Shown here: positions 8,879 to 18,462 of the stretch, one piece after another
Layout of the letters: each line of letters starts with the position of its first letter
Position numbering within the stretch: position 1 is the stretch's first letter
Assembly: GCF_003944705.1 (NCBI RefSeq)
Contig: NZ_RWIS01000005.1
Span: 124,001 to 188,000 of the forward strand
DNA from: Hymenobacter metallilatus
GTDB taxonomy: Bacteria; Bacteroidota; Bacteroidia; Cytophagales; Hymenobacteraceae
Length of the DNA stretch: 64,000 bases
Direction of reading: 5' to 3'
Notes under the pieces: generated by a model
The model's database searches: none
The model's input: only the letters and a program-made list of their open reading frames with translations
What the model was told of the DNA's origin: nothing
Made by a program: the position numbers and the translations under genes

Positions 8879-9050
8879 AGTACGCCGAAAGTTTGGTTGT
8901 TAGAGAAAGTTCGGGAGCCGTATAGGCTAGTGGGCTCTACGCTGGGAGGGGTAGCTGGGGTTGTGATGAGCCGGCCAGCTGTGCCCCCAAGCCACGCAAG
9001 CCCGGTTTTGCAGTATCTTGGAAATGAAATCTGGTGACACACACAACCTC

Positions 9051-10454
9051 ATGCCCGACAGCGTATCTCCGGCCTCAGCACCGCTGGCCGCCCTGCCTTT
9101 TCCGTGGGTGCCGCGCTGGCAGACGCTGCTTTCGTCGCTGGCTATGGCCCGCCAGCCCATTGCCAACCTCAACCGGGTCCATGCCAATTACGGCGACACG
9201 GTGGGCCTGCACCTGGGCGGCATCCGGCCGTGCTACAGCACCCGCGACCCGACCCTGGTGCAGCACATCCTGCAGAAAAATCACCGTCGCTACCTCAAAT
9301 CCGACCTTACCCATGGGTTGATCCGCTACATCGGGCGGGGGCTGCTCACCAACGAGGGCCCCGATTGGCTGCGGCAGCGCCGCCTGATTCAGCCGGGCTT
9401 TCACCGGCAGCGCCTGACCGGGCTTACCCACCTGATGCAGGCCGCCGCGGCCGGCTGGGTGCATGAGCTGCAAACCCGCACGGCCGCCGGGCCAGCCGTG
9501 GTAGATATTCACGAGGCCATGACGCGGGTAGCCTTCCGGGTTATTTCGCAGGCCACGTTTGGGGCCAGCATGAGCGACGCCGCACGGGACCGGCTGTCGG
9601 AGGTGCTCACCCAGATTCAGGCCTTCTACGTGCGCACCATCCGGCAGCCCTACCTGCGGCCCTGGCTGCAGGGCATTGGCAGCTACCAGCGCCACCAGGT
9701 GCTCAGCCAGGAGCTGCAGGAACTGGTGCGCGGCTACATCCGCCAGCGTCAGCAAGCCGGCCCCGGCACCACCCCGCCCGACGACCTGCTGCAAATGCTG
9801 CTGGATGCGCGCTACGAGGACACAGGGGAACCCATGACGGAGGAGCAGCTGGTGGATGAGGCAAATATCCTCTTGCTGGCCGGTCACGAAACCTCGGCCA
9901 ATGCCCTAAGCTGGCTGTTTTACCTACTGGCGGAGCACCCGGCCGTGGCCACGCAGGTACGCACGGAGCTGGAGGCAGCTGGTTTGCTGCACCGGCCGGC
10001 CGGGTTCGAGGAGCTGGCCCGCCTGCCGTATGCTATGCAGGTAATTCAGGAAACCATGCGCCTTTACCCGCCGGCCTGGATTCTGGACCGGGTGGCGCTG
10101 GAAGACGACGAGTTTCAGGGCCGCCCGATTCCCAAAGGAACGCTGTTTTCGCTCTACCTCTACGGGTTGCACCGCCACCCCACGCTCTGGCCGGAGCCCG
10201 ATGCCTTCCGGCCCGAGCGGTTTGCGGTCGGCGCCCAGCCGCCCGTACCGGCCTATGCCTACCTGCCGTTTGGGGGTGGCCCGCGCCTGTGCATCGGCAA
10301 TCATTTTGCCCTCACCGAAATTCAGGTGGTGCTGCTGGAAACCCTGCGGCAGTTCAGCGTAGCGCCGGTTGCGGCCACTCCGGTGGCCCCCGTCCCGCTC
10401 ATCACCCTGCGCCCCCAAACTGGCCTGCACCTACGGTTCGAGCGGCTAGGCTGA
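9051..10454 (+). CDS. Cytochrome P450
   Basis: Heme-thiolate monooxygenase of about 467 aa. Visible motifs: I-helix AGHETSANALSW (oxygen activation), K-helix ETMRLYPP (ExxR), the FRPERF region, and the heme loop FGGGPRLCIGNHF with the axial cysteine at about residue 414. The pattern resembles the CYP102/CYP4-like class found in many Bacteroidota. No ferredoxin or reductase partner is nearby and no reductase is fused. In-frame ATGs exist at 9024 and 9051. A -7-like TATCTTG at 9014-9020 makes 9051 the better start, but 9024 is not excluded. The substrate cannot be inferred. Confidence 0.95.
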   Translation: MPDSVSPASAPLAALPFPWVPRWQTLLSSLAMARQPIANLNRVHANYGDTVGLHLGGIRPCYSTRDPTLVQHILQKNHRRYLKSDLTHGLIRYIGRGLLTNEGPDWLRQRRLIQPGFHRQRLTGLTHLMQAAAAGWVHELQTRTAAGPAVVDIHEAMTRVAFRVISQATFGASMSDAARDRLSEVLTQIQAFYVRTIRQPYLRPWLQGIGSYQRHQVLSQELQELVRGYIRQRQQAGPGTTPPDDLLQMLLDARYEDTGEPMTEEQLVDEANILLLAGHETSANALSWLFYLLAEHPAVATQVRTELEAAGLLHRPAGFEELARLPYAMQVIQETMRLYPPAWILDRVALEDDEFQGRPIPKGTLFSLYLYGLHRHPTLWPEPDAFRPERFAVGAQPPVPAYAYLPFGGGPRLCIGNHFALTEIQVVLLETLRQFSVAPVAATPVAPVPLITLRPQTGLHLRFERLG

Positions 10455-10596
10455 TGAACGGGTGTAGAGACGCGACACTTCGCGTCCCGGCGCGTGCTGA
10501 TGTTGTTTACCCAGATTCCTCGTTCCGCTCGGAATGACACTACTGGCGGATCGTTCTGGCGGGAGACGCGAAGTGTCGCGTCTCTACATCCGTTCA
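10455..10596. repeat. Intergenic inverted repeat element (type A)
   Basis: Arms of 32 nt, 10455-10486 and 10565-10596, match with a single mismatch. The core is GACGCGACACTTCGCGTC, itself nearly self-complementary. The 78-bp centre contains a second partial palindrome (GATTCCTCGTTCCGCTCGG region near 10515-10537). The left arm begins directly after the P450 stop codon. A half copy of the same arm is at 58122-58149. Confidence 0.8.
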
Positions 10597-10656
10597 ATGG
10601 TCCGGCTCCCGAAGACGCCACGTGAGGTCCGGGGCATTTCCCTATACTTGCCCGCT

Positions 10657-11214
10657 ATGACGCATCCTCTGAGTTTGCTTGCTGCTCCACCCGCGCTGGT
10701 GCCCCCGCTCGAAACCCCCGACCTATTGCTGCGCGGGCCGCAGGTGTCCGATCTGCCGGAGTTTACGGCTCTGTCCAACGACCCCTCGTTTTACCGGTTT
10801 CTGGGCAACAAGCCGCAGAATGAAGAGGAGGTGTGGCGGCGGATGCTGGGGCAGCTGGGTCACTGGGCCTTTTTTGGGTACGGGGCCTGGTCCATCGAGG
10901 AAAAAGCTACTGGCCGCTACTGTGGCTCAGTTGGGTTCTTCGATTTTCAGCGCGACCTGAGTCCTTCCCTTAAAGGCACCCTGGAAGCCGGTTGGACTCT
11001 GGCTCCTCGCCTGCACGGCCGCGGCTACGCCACCCAGGCCGTGCAGGCGGCCCTGGCCTGGATTACGCCGCGCTTCCCGGCCGAGCGTATCACCTGCATC
11101 ATCGACCCCGGTAACGTGGCCTCCCTGGCCGTTGCCCGCAAGTTCGGCTTCCACGCGCTGGCCCGCACCACCTACCACAACGAGCCTATTGTAGTGCTGG
11201 AGCGGGCCCGCTGA
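10657..11214 (+). CDS. GNAT family N-acetyltransferase (RimJ/RimL-like)
   Basis: A 185-aa acetyl-CoA-dependent acetyltransferase. The N-terminal LETPDLLLRGPQVSDLPEF is typical of the RimJ/RimL subgroup that acetylates protein N-termini or small amines. EAGWTLAPRLHGRGYATQAVQAAL contains the pyrophosphate-binding motif A (R/Q-x-x-G-x-A/G), and ITCIIDPGNVASLAVARKFGF is motif B. The ATG at 10657 starts the family N-terminus; the longer upstream frame runs into the type A repeat and is rejected. A TATACTTG box at 10643-10650 would place transcription start almost at the ATG. Confidence 0.9.
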   Translation: MTHPLSLLAAPPALVPPLETPDLLLRGPQVSDLPEFTALSNDPSFYRFLGNKPQNEEEVWRRMLGQLGHWAFFGYGAWSIEEKATGRYCGSVGFFDFQRDLSPSLKGTLEAGWTLAPRLHGRGYATQAVQAALAWITPRFPAERITCIIDPGNVASLAVARKFGFHALARTTYHNEPIVVLERAR

Positions 11215-11221
11215 AACGGCC

Positions 11222-11256
11222 GCGGCCCTGCTCCTGTAGTACAGGAGCAGGGCCGC
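11222..11256. terminator. Hairpin terminator between convergent genes
   Basis: Perfect 16-bp stem (11222-11237 with 11241-11256, core GCCCTGCTCCTGT) and a 3-nt loop, 8 nt past the acetyltransferase stop. There is no T-run, so its strength is uncertain. Confidence 0.6.
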
Positions 11257-11306
11257 TTGGGAAGGGCTACGCAGCTTGGTGGCTCGCGGAAAAATAGGTG
11301 GTCCGG

Positions 11307-13079
11307 CTACTGCTTCACGAACTTCCGGGTCGAGGCGCGGCCTGCTTCTTCTAGCCGCACCTCATACAAGCCCGCGGCCAGCCCCGACACATTCACCAGC
11401 GGGTGTGCGGCGGTTAGTTGCTGGGTTAGTAACAGCTGGCCGGTGGGCGAATAGATGCGGGCCGTGGCCGGACCGGTAAAGTGGGCAAACCGCAGCTCCT
11501 GCGTAGCCGGGTTCGGGTACACCTCAAAGCGGCTGGCAGCCGTTGCCTTGCTTATCCCTGTTACGGCGGCCGGCAACAGCTCCACGTTATCCAGGCTGCA
11601 CCAATTGCCTGCATTGGCATTCGACCACAGGCCAATTTCGCACTGTCCGTTCGTTACCTGAATGCCGGGTATCTGCACCTGGGTCCAGGTGGCGGCCACG
11701 GGCAAGGACAGGTTCTTTTCCGTGCCCCCGAAATTCTTGGCGTAAAGCTGGCAGGCCGTCTGGCCGCCGCCGTTCATCACCCAGGCCCGAAGCGTATACG
11801 TGCCACTGGGCAGGCCGGTAATCAGCTGGTAGGTGCTCACTTGGTAGGCCCCAGCCAGCCAGTGCGTGAGGCGGTAAGTACTGGCCTGGCCGTTGGTTTC
11901 GGTGTAGTCGGCGGCGTAGTTGGCAGCAGTACTGGCCCAGCTGGTCCAGCCGGCAGGAGTTTGAGTAGCGGCCCCATCGGCCTCAAAGCCGGGGTTAACG
12001 ACGAAATTGGTAACGGGAGGAGGCGAGGTCGGCGTCACCAGAAAAGCGTTCAGGGCTGAAGTGGGGCGGCCGTTGCTGTTCCAGGCGCTGAGCTGGTAGC
12101 CGCTGAAGCTGCGGTAGCCCTGCGGCTCCCAGTAAAATACGCCCAGGCCCTTGCCGTTCGGCACACTGAATACGGCGTTCTGCACAGCCACCAGCATATC
12201 GTACACGTTCTGCGGAGCGTTGGCACAGTCGCCACCCACCTCGGCCACTACCACCTCCTTGCCGTAGCGGCTGGCCATATCCCGCAGGTTGGCCTGCAGG
12301 CTGCCGATGGATACGGTATAGTCCTGGTTGAGCCAGTAGGGGTAGTACGACATGCCAATCACGTCGTAGCGGCCCCCATTGGCCGTAAGCTGGTCGAAAA
12401 ACCACCGAAACCGGGCGTTGTCGTTGCCTTTGTCAAGATGCACTACCACTTTGGAGGTAGGGCTGGCCGCCTTCACCGCGTCGTAGCCTTTGTTGATGAG
12501 CTGAGTGAGCTGTCCGAAGTTAGCAGTGCTGCCTTCAGGCCAGAGCATTCCGCCGGGTATTTCATTGCCTACCTGCACCCATTCCGGAGTTACCCCATTG
12601 GCCCTCAGTGAGCTGAGCACGGTGTACGTATGGTCGTACACATCCGTCAGCAGTTGGGCAAAGCTATGGTTGGCCCAGGCAGCCGGTTTGGTTTGCTGCC
12701 CCGGGTCGGCCCAACTGTCACTGTAGTGAAAGTCAATCATAATGCGAAACCCCAGGTTTTTAGCCCGCGTGGCCATGGTCACTACCTCGGCGGGGCTGCA
12801 GTGCCCGTTCACCCAATCCACCATGGAGGGGTTCACCCACACCCGCAGCCGGATGGAGTTGATGCCCTTATCCTTCAGAATCTGAAAGCAGTCCTGTTGC
12901 ACGCCCTGGTCGTTATAGAACAGGTAGTTGTTGGCTTCCATCTGCTGCAGCCAGCTGGTATCGCCGCCCTTGGCGAAGGTTTGCGCATCAGCTGTCGAGG
13001 GGCGCAGCAAACCACCGCCGAGTAGCGTCAGGAGCAGCAAGGTCCGGCGCAGACCGGGCGGGAGTATCGGTAGGAGCAT
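11307..13079 (-). CDS. Arabinogalactan endo-beta-1,4-galactanase (GH53) with T9SS signal
   Basis: Secreted 590-aa enzyme that cleaves beta-1,4-galactan side chains of pectin. A signal peptide (residues 1-32, ending in STADAQ) is followed by a GH53 barrel, about residues 34-350: GDTSWLQQME, SIRLRVWVNP, MIDFHYSDSWADPGQQ, acid/base Glu173 in WVQVGNEIPGG and probable nucleophile Glu280 in VVVAEVGGD. Residues about 360-505 look like a carbohydrate-binding beta-sandwich (NPGFEADG, WCSLDNVEL). The last ~75 residues are a Por secretion sorting domain (FEVYPNPATQEL, GLYEVRLE, RKFVKQ). It is divergent from a GH2 galactosidase, so galactan oligomers released outside could be finished by that enzyme. Confidence 0.95.
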   Translation of the reverse strand: MLLPILPPGLRRTLLLLTLLGGGLLRPSTADAQTFAKGGDTSWLQQMEANNYLFYNDQGVQQDCFQILKDKGINSIRLRVWVNPSMVDWVNGHCSPAEVVTMATRAKNLGFRIMIDFHYSDSWADPGQQTKPAAWANHSFAQLLTDVYDHTYTVLSSLRANGVTPEWVQVGNEIPGGMLWPEGSTANFGQLTQLINKGYDAVKAASPTSKVVVHLDKGNDNARFRWFFDQLTANGGRYDVIGMSYYPYWLNQDYTVSIGSLQANLRDMASRYGKEVVVAEVGGDCANAPQNVYDMLVAVQNAVFSVPNGKGLGVFYWEPQGYRSFSGYQLSAWNSNGRPTSALNAFLVTPTSPPPVTNFVVNPGFEADGAATQTPAGWTSWASTAANYAADYTETNGQASTYRLTHWLAGAYQVSTYQLITGLPSGTYTLRAWVMNGGGQTACQLYAKNFGGTEKNLSLPVAATWTQVQIPGIQVTNGQCEIGLWSNANAGNWCSLDNVELLPAAVTGISKATAASRFEVYPNPATQELRFAHFTGPATARIYSPTGQLLLTQQLTAAHPLVNVSGLAAGLYEVRLEEAGRASTRKFVKQ

Positions 13080-13140
13080 AGGGCGGTAGCTAAGCGGTGA
13101 GACACAATATCAGAAACCGAATTGCCAGGGTTTCGTTAGC

Positions 13141-13161
13141 CAAATATAAGCAAACGTTTGC
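13141..13161 (-). promoter_or_regulatory. GH53 promoter with LacI-type operator
   Basis: On the minus strand a perfect -7 element TATATTTG (13141-13148) sits directly downstream of the 12-bp palindrome GCAAACGTTTGC (13150-13161). The palindrome has the centre of LacI/PurR-family operators and would overlap the RNA polymerase footprint, so repression relieved by a sugar is the simple reading. The whole divergent gap is 339 bp (13080-13418). On the GH2 side it holds a -7-like TATCTTG (13355-13361). Confidence 0.55.
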
Positions 13162-13418
13162 ATTCCTTTGGTCACTTATTGTTGTCTGCGTAGATAGCCA
13201 GAGTGTTGGGAGTAAATTATAGCAATACGTGCTTGCATGGCTGTATTTTGCCAGCCTAACGTATCATTGCTCTGCGCTGGCCAGTGGTGCCGGTGGGCAA
13301 TGCATTACATTTTGGTTGAATAGGTGCGGAATTTTTACACAATCGTTTACGGTGTATCTTGCCCCGGCTTACGGCACGGCGTTGCGGTAACCGATGTACC
13401 TTTTATTTTCTGGGTGAT

Positions 13419-15905
13419 ATGAGTATGAGTATTGCACGACTGACTCTGCCGGGAGTACTGGCCGCTGCCTTGCTGGCACCAGTAGTGGGCGCTTCCGCCC
13501 AGACCCGGCAGGAACTGTTGCTAACCACGGGCTGGAAGTTCAGCAAGGGCGACCAGCCTGAGGCGGCCCGTCCGGATTTCAATGATGCCCGGTGGCAGCA
13601 AGTACGTGTGCCTCACGACTGGGCCATTACCGGGCCTTTCGATGGCAACAATGACCTGCAAACGGTAAGAATTGAGCAGAACCAAGAGCAGAAAGCCACT
13701 CAGAAAGCCGGCCGCACCGGCGGGCTGCCGTTTATTGGTACGGGCTGGTACCGGCGCGAGCTGAACATATCGGGCTTCGGGCCCGGAAAGCGGGCGGTAC
13801 TGCTGTTCGACGGGGCCATGAGCGACGCCCACGTCTTTGTAAACGGCCGGGAAGTAGGGGCGTGGCCTTATGGCTATAACTCGTTCAGCGTGGACATAAC
13901 CGATGCCCTGCGTCCTACCGGCCGTAATGTGCTGGCCGTACGCCTGCGCAACCAGCCGGAAGCTTCGCGCTGGTACCCAGGTGCGGGACTCTACCGCAAC
14001 GTGCACCTACTCCTTACCCAGGACGTGCATATTCCTGTGTGGGGCACTTACCTCACTACACCCGAAATAAGTGCCGGTTCGGCTACCGTAAAGCTGCGCA
14101 CGAAGGTGCAGACCCCCGGCAATGCTTTTCAGCCACTGCGGCTGGAAACCGATATCCGGGACGCAGCCGGCAAGGTAATTACCACTGTCAGCACTACCCT
14201 GGCCGCTGCCGACGGACAGCAGTTCGAGCAGCAGCTGGTGGTGCCTCAGCCCCGGCTTTGGTCGCCGGAAACGCCGGTGCTGTACTCTGCGGCCTCCAGG
14301 CTGTACGCGGGCAACACCCTGAAAGACGAGTACGTTACCTCCTTCGGCATCCGCTCCTTTCAGTTTGAAGCGAATAAAGGCTTTTCGTTGAATGGGCAGC
14401 CGCGCAAATTCAAGGGAGTATGCAACCACCACGACCTGGGGCCATTGGGGGCTGCCATCAACACGGCGGCCCTGCGCCGTCAGCTGACGTTGCTCAAAGA
14501 CTTGGGCTGTGATGCCATCCGGACCACCCACAATATGCCTGCCCCGGAGCTGGTGCAGCTCGCCGACGAGCTGGGGTTTATGCTGATTGTGGAGTCGTTT
14601 GACGAGTGGAAAAAACCTAAAGTGAAGAATGGCTACAGCCAGTATTTCGACGAGTGGTCGGAAAAGGATTTGGTGAACATGGTGCACCATTACCGCAACA
14701 ATCCATCGGTGCTTATGTGGAGTATTGGCAACGAGGTGCCCGACCAGTGGGCACCGGGTGGTGTAGCCATTGCCCGGCGCCTGCAGGATATTGTACACCG
14801 CGAAGATCCCACCCGCCCCGTTACGGCCGGCATGGACCAGTTTGATGCGGCTGTAAACAACGGCTTCGCGGCCCTGCTCGATGTGCCGGGCTTCAACTAC
14901 AAGCCCAGCCGTTACCCCGAAGCCCGGGCCAAATTGCCCCAGGGCTTTATGCTGGGCTCCGAAACGGCCTCCACGGTGAGCAGCCGGGGGGTGTACAAGT
15001 TTCCGGTGGAGCTGGCTAAGCAGAAAAAATACCCCGACAACCAGTCGTCTTCCTATGACCTGGAGGCCTGCGTCTGGTCGCAGACGCCCGATGAGGAATT
15101 TGTGCAGCAGGATGCTTTATCGTACCTGATGGGCGAATTTGTGTGGACCGGCTTCGATTACTTAGGTGAGCCTACGCCCTACGATGAAGCCTGGCCCTCG
15201 CACAGCTCGTATTTTGGTATTTTTGACCTGGCTGGCTTGCCCAAAGACCGGTACTACCTCTACCGCTCCCGCTGGAACACGGCCAGCCCCACCCTGCACC
15301 TGCTGCCGCACTGGACCTGGCCCGGTCGGGAAGGACAAACCACGCCCGTGTTCTGCTATACCAGCTACCCGGCGGCGGAGCTGTTTGTGAATGGAGTAAG
15401 CCAGGGCCGCCAGACCAAGGGGCCATCCGACCAGCCCCAGACCCGCTACCGGCTGATGTGGAAGGATGTGAAATACGCACCCGGCCGCCTGAAAGTAGTA
15501 GCCTACGATGCCCAGGGCAAGGCTATGATGGAAGAGGAAGTACGTACCGCCGGCCAGCCCCATCACCTCCGGCTGGTAGCCGACCATCCTACGCTCACGG
15601 CCGACGGCCAGGATTTGGTCTACGTTACGGCCCGCGTGGAAGACGCACAGGGCACCCTTTGCCCCGATGCCACCAACGAGTTGCAGTTCACGGTAAGCGG
15701 GCAAGGTCAGTTCCGGGCCGTGGCCAACGGCGACGCCACCAGCCTGGAACCGTTTCAGCAGCCCCGTATGCACGCCTTCCACGGCCAGTTGGTGGCCATT
15801 GTGCAGGCTACCCAGGCGGGAGGAGCGGTGCAGGTAAAAGCTACCACGCCGGGGCTGCCAACGGCTATCCTGCGCCTGCAGTCAGCCCAGGCTACAGCTC
15901 ACTAG
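13419..15905 (+). CDS. Glycoside hydrolase family 2 beta-galactosidase
   Basis: Exported 828-aa glycosidase, predicted to release galactose from galactan oligosaccharides. It has a signal peptide (1-28, ending GASAQ), a sugar-binding jelly-roll with the GH2 RVPHDWAITGPF and WYPGAGLYRNV motifs (about 30-205), an immunoglobulin-like domain (about 208-310), and a TIM barrel (about 312-610). The barrel has acid/base Glu439 in WSIGNEVPDQW and nucleophile Glu515 in MLGSETAST. C-terminal beta-domains follow (about 640-828, DUF4982-like and Big-like). The ATG at 13419 starts the signal peptide. The pairing with GH53 suggests a galactan locus, although no SusC/SusD pair is present in the window. Confidence 0.95.
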   Translation: MSMSIARLTLPGVLAAALLAPVVGASAQTRQELLLTTGWKFSKGDQPEAARPDFNDARWQQVRVPHDWAITGPFDGNNDLQTVRIEQNQEQKATQKAGRTGGLPFIGTGWYRRELNISGFGPGKRAVLLFDGAMSDAHVFVNGREVGAWPYGYNSFSVDITDALRPTGRNVLAVRLRNQPEASRWYPGAGLYRNVHLLLTQDVHIPVWGTYLTTPEISAGSATVKLRTKVQTPGNAFQPLRLETDIRDAAGKVITTVSTTLAAADGQQFEQQLVVPQPRLWSPETPVLYSAASRLYAGNTLKDEYVTSFGIRSFQFEANKGFSLNGQPRKFKGVCNHHDLGPLGAAINTAALRRQLTLLKDLGCDAIRTTHNMPAPELVQLADELGFMLIVESFDEWKKPKVKNGYSQYFDEWSEKDLVNMVHHYRNNPSVLMWSIGNEVPDQWAPGGVAIARRLQDIVHREDPTRPVTAGMDQFDAAVNNGFAALLDVPGFNYKPSRYPEARAKLPQGFMLGSETASTVSSRGVYKFPVELAKQKKYPDNQSSSYDLEACVWSQTPDEEFVQQDALSYLMGEFVWTGFDYLGEPTPYDEAWPSHSSYFGIFDLAGLPKDRYYLYRSRWNTASPTLHLLPHWTWPGREGQTTPVFCYTSYPAAELFVNGVSQGRQTKGPSDQPQTRYRLMWKDVKYAPGRLKVVAYDAQGKAMMEEEVRTAGQPHHLRLVADHPTLTADGQDLVYVTARVEDAQGTLCPDATNELQFTVSGQGQFRAVANGDATSLEPFQQPRMHAFHGQLVAIVQATQAGGAVQVKATTPGLPTAILRLQSAQATAH

Positions 15906-15915
15906 TCAACTCTAT

Positions 15916-15967
15916 CAGAAGCACGCCGGGCCCCAGCCAGTACCAGCTGGGGCCCGGCGTGCTTCTG
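15916..15967 (+). terminator. Hairpin terminator after the GH2 gene
   Basis: Perfect 22-bp stem (15916-15937 with 15946-15967, core GCACGCCGGGCCCCAGC), 8-nt loop, 11 nt past the stop. It is GC-rich with only a weak T-tract. Confidence 0.7.
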
Positions 15968-16106
15968 GCAGGTCCTATTTATTGGCGCTTCCTGCCCCGG
16001 TCGAAGCATGTTGGCCGCCATGCTGTGGTGTAGAATGTGCCAGGGAAGTACTGTGGCCGGATCAGCAGGACCTGTACGGTGCGCATTGGCATCTGTGCTG
16101 ATGCGG

Positions 16107-16979
16107 CTATTCCTCGCCGCTTATTACCGGTTTTTCGGCCGGCGCATTTAGGGTAGCCCCGGCGCTGGCCACCACAATGCACCCCACGGCCACCCATTGG
16201 CTAAGCGTCAGCCGCTCATTCAGCAGCAGCCACCCCGATAAGGCCGCCGCCACCGGCTCCAGGCTCATCAGAATGCTGAAGGTGCGGGTTGACAAGGACT
16301 GGAGCGCCTGGATTTCCAGGGAGAAGGGCAGTACGCTGGAGAATAGCGCCAGCAACCCGGCCAGCAGGAGCAAATGGGGCGTCAGGTGCAGCAGGCTGCC
16401 GCTGGCTATGCCAAACGGCAGCACCGGCAACGCGGCAAACAACATACCCACTGCCACGGCCCGGGGCCCCGGCAGTACGGCCGCCGTGCGCCGGCCCAGC
16501 ACAATGTACACCGCCCAGCACAGTCCGGCCGCCAGCGCCAGGCCCATGCCCGGCAGATCAATGCCGTGGCCGCCCGGTGGGGTAATCAGCACAATGCCAG
16601 CACCGGCCAGCGCCACCCATACCACATCAACCCAGCGCCGGGAGCCCAGCAGCGCCAAGCCCAGCGGACCCACAAACTCCAGGGTAACGGCCAGCCCCAG
16701 CGGAATGCGCGCCAGGGCACAGTAAAACAGAAAGTTCATGGTGCCCAGCGCCAGCCCGTAGGGCACCACGGCCCGCCACTGCGCCGGCCGCAGCTCCCGC
16801 AGGTTTGGCCGTACCAGCAGCAGCAATACCAGCGCCGAGAGGCCAATGCGCAGGCTGGTGGTGCCGGCGGCTCCAAGCACCGGAAACAAGCCCTTGGCAA
16901 TGGCGGCTCCGCCCTGCACGCTGAGAATAGCAAGCAACACCACCGGTATGGCAGGTAAGGAGAGTCGAAATCTGGACAT
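16107..16979 (-). CDS. EamA/DMT family transporter
   Basis: A 290-aa inner-membrane protein with about ten hydrophobic helices arranged as two EamA repeats (about 10-140 and 150-275). This is the drug/metabolite transporter superfamily, which exports amino acids, purines or drugs. Characteristic pieces are AKGLFPVLGAAGTTSLRIG in the first repeat, GLALAAGLCWAVYIVLGRR at the repeat junction, and LEPVAAALSGWLLLNERLTLSQWVAVGCI in the second. The overall pattern resembles the RhtA threonine/homoserine exporter group, but the substrate is not determined. The gene follows the TlpA-like lipoprotein by 100 nt on the same strand. Confidence 0.92.
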   Translation of the reverse strand: MSRFRLSLPAIPVVLLAILSVQGGAAIAKGLFPVLGAAGTTSLRIGLSALVLLLLVRPNLRELRPAQWRAVVPYGLALGTMNFLFYCALARIPLGLAVTLEFVGPLGLALLGSRRWVDVVWVALAGAGIVLITPPGGHGIDLPGMGLALAAGLCWAVYIVLGRRTAAVLPGPRAVAVGMLFAALPVLPFGIASGSLLHLTPHLLLLAGLLALFSSVLPFSLEIQALQSLSTRTFSILMSLEPVAAALSGWLLLNERLTLSQWVAVGCIVVASAGATLNAPAEKPVISGEE

Positions 16980-17079
16980 GAGGGGACGGTTTCACCTGCG
17001 CAATTTCCGGCGTACTACTGCAACGGGCCTGCCTCCCGGTGGAAAGCAGGCCCGTTCCAATGCCAGAATGCTGGCTTGT

Positions 17080-18366
17080 TTACTCAGCCAGCAGTTGGTC
17101 GATGGTTTGGTTGAATTCGGCCACTTCCTGCTCGTAGTACTTGCCGGTGCCGGGACCGGAGTAGCCGGTGTGAATCTTGCGCACCTCGCCTTTTTTATCC
17201 AGGAAGATGGTAGTGGGGAAAGCCAAGACCTTCTGCACTTGTGGCAACGACTGGCTGGCCGCCTCCGAAGAAGCCTCGCCGGCAATGGCAATATCATAGC
17301 CCACATTCATGCGCTCTTTCATTTTCAGCAGCTTCTGGGCGGCTACTTTCTGGTCGGTGGTGCGCTCATAGCCCAGCCCGATGATTTCCACCCCGCGCTG
17401 CTTGTTCTTCTCGTACCAGGGGGCCAGGAAGTTGGTTTCGTCCATGCAGTTGGGGCACCAGGAGCCCAGAATCTGCACCACTACCACTTTGCCCTTGTAT
17501 TTGGGGTCGGAAGGGGAGATGCTGCCACCTTCGTAGATGCTGGGGAACTTGAAGTCGAGCTTTTTCTGGCCGGGCTTCATACCGGTCAAGGCGTTGGCGT
17601 CGGGCAGTTTGGCGTTGGGGTCCAGCACGGCGGTCCAGGTGGAGTGGCCTTTTTTGCCGCTGTAGAAGTGGCCTTGCAGGGTGTTGCCCGACTTCTTCGC
17701 GGTAAACAAAAAGCCGTGGCTACCATCAAAGGTTGTGAGCTTTAGCTGGTCACCTTCGGTTTGGCCTACTAGGTAGCGGTAGTCGCCGGTAGTGGTGAGG
17801 AAAGTGCCCGTAACAGTGGAGCCTTTCTGCTCAAACACGCCTATAGCTGGCGTCACGTCGCCTTCAGTCCCTTTAAAGTCGACTTTCCAGGTACCAGCGA
17901 AAGATTGAGGCTGTGCCGTTGGCGTAGGATATTGTTTCTCACCCTTCGTTGCCGCAAACGGCACGCGGTAGGGCTCCTTGCCGTCGTACTTCACCCAGGT
18001 GCCTTTCAGCTTATCGGTGCCATCAGGGCGCACCACCAAGGCGGCGTCGAATACGCCCAGGCGGATGGTGGTGGAGTCGCCGGCCGTGCTGATTTCGTCG
18101 AGCTTCAGGCGTTCCTCGCCGTTGCGCAGCGTGACGGTGGGCTTGCCGCCGTCCTGGGCTACCTCAAACAGAAACGGAATTTCCTGGCCCTGGGCCGAAA
18201 GCACGCCCCGCCAGGTGCCGGCCGTAAGGGCCGGAGCCGCATTGGTAGCAGCGGCATCGGTAGCTGCCGTGTTTTCAGAAGTGGTGGAATTGGACTGACA
18301 GGCCACCGCGGCCAGCGCGAGTCCGGCCCCGGCTACGGCCTTGCGTACTGCAATGGCTACGGGCAT
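17080..18366 (-). CDS. TlpA-family thiol-disulfide lipoprotein
   Basis: A 428-aa envelope protein. The N-terminus from the ATG at 18366 is a lipoprotein signal (AGAGLALAAVAC, Cys23 lipidated). Residues about 40-290 are a beta-rich region with two similar halves (LTAGTWRGVLSAQGQEIPFLFEV and FAGTWKVDF...). Residues about 270-428 are a thioredoxin-fold TlpA/AhpC-TSA domain with the active site GSWCPNC (Cys304, Cys307) and the cis-proline segment AFPTTIFLD. It probably reduces or resolves disulfides in the periplasm. The frame is open upstream of 18366 only because it reads into the type B repeat, so longer starts are rejected. Confidence 0.9.
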   Translation of the reverse strand: MPVAIAVRKAVAGAGLALAAVACQSNSTTSENTAATDAAATNAAPALTAGTWRGVLSAQGQEIPFLFEVAQDGGKPTVTLRNGEERLKLDEISTAGDSTTIRLGVFDAALVVRPDGTDKLKGTWVKYDGKEPYRVPFAATKGEKQYPTPTAQPQSFAGTWKVDFKGTEGDVTPAIGVFEQKGSTVTGTFLTTTGDYRYLVGQTEGDQLKLTTFDGSHGFLFTAKKSGNTLQGHFYSGKKGHSTWTAVLDPNAKLPDANALTGMKPGQKKLDFKFPSIYEGGSISPSDPKYKGKVVVVQILGSWCPNCMDETNFLAPWYEKNKQRGVEIIGLGYERTTDQKVAAQKLLKMKERMNVGYDIAIAGEASSEAASQSLPQVQKVLAFPTTIFLDKKGEVRKIHTGYSGPGTGKYYEQEVAEFNQTIDQLLAE

Positions 18367-18462
18367 GGTGAAAAAGTTACGTGAGTTCGGGGCTAAACTA
18401 CGGCCGGCCCCTGGTTGTTTACAACTCAAGGCCGTTGCGGCCGGCCAGCAAATGATTTTACG

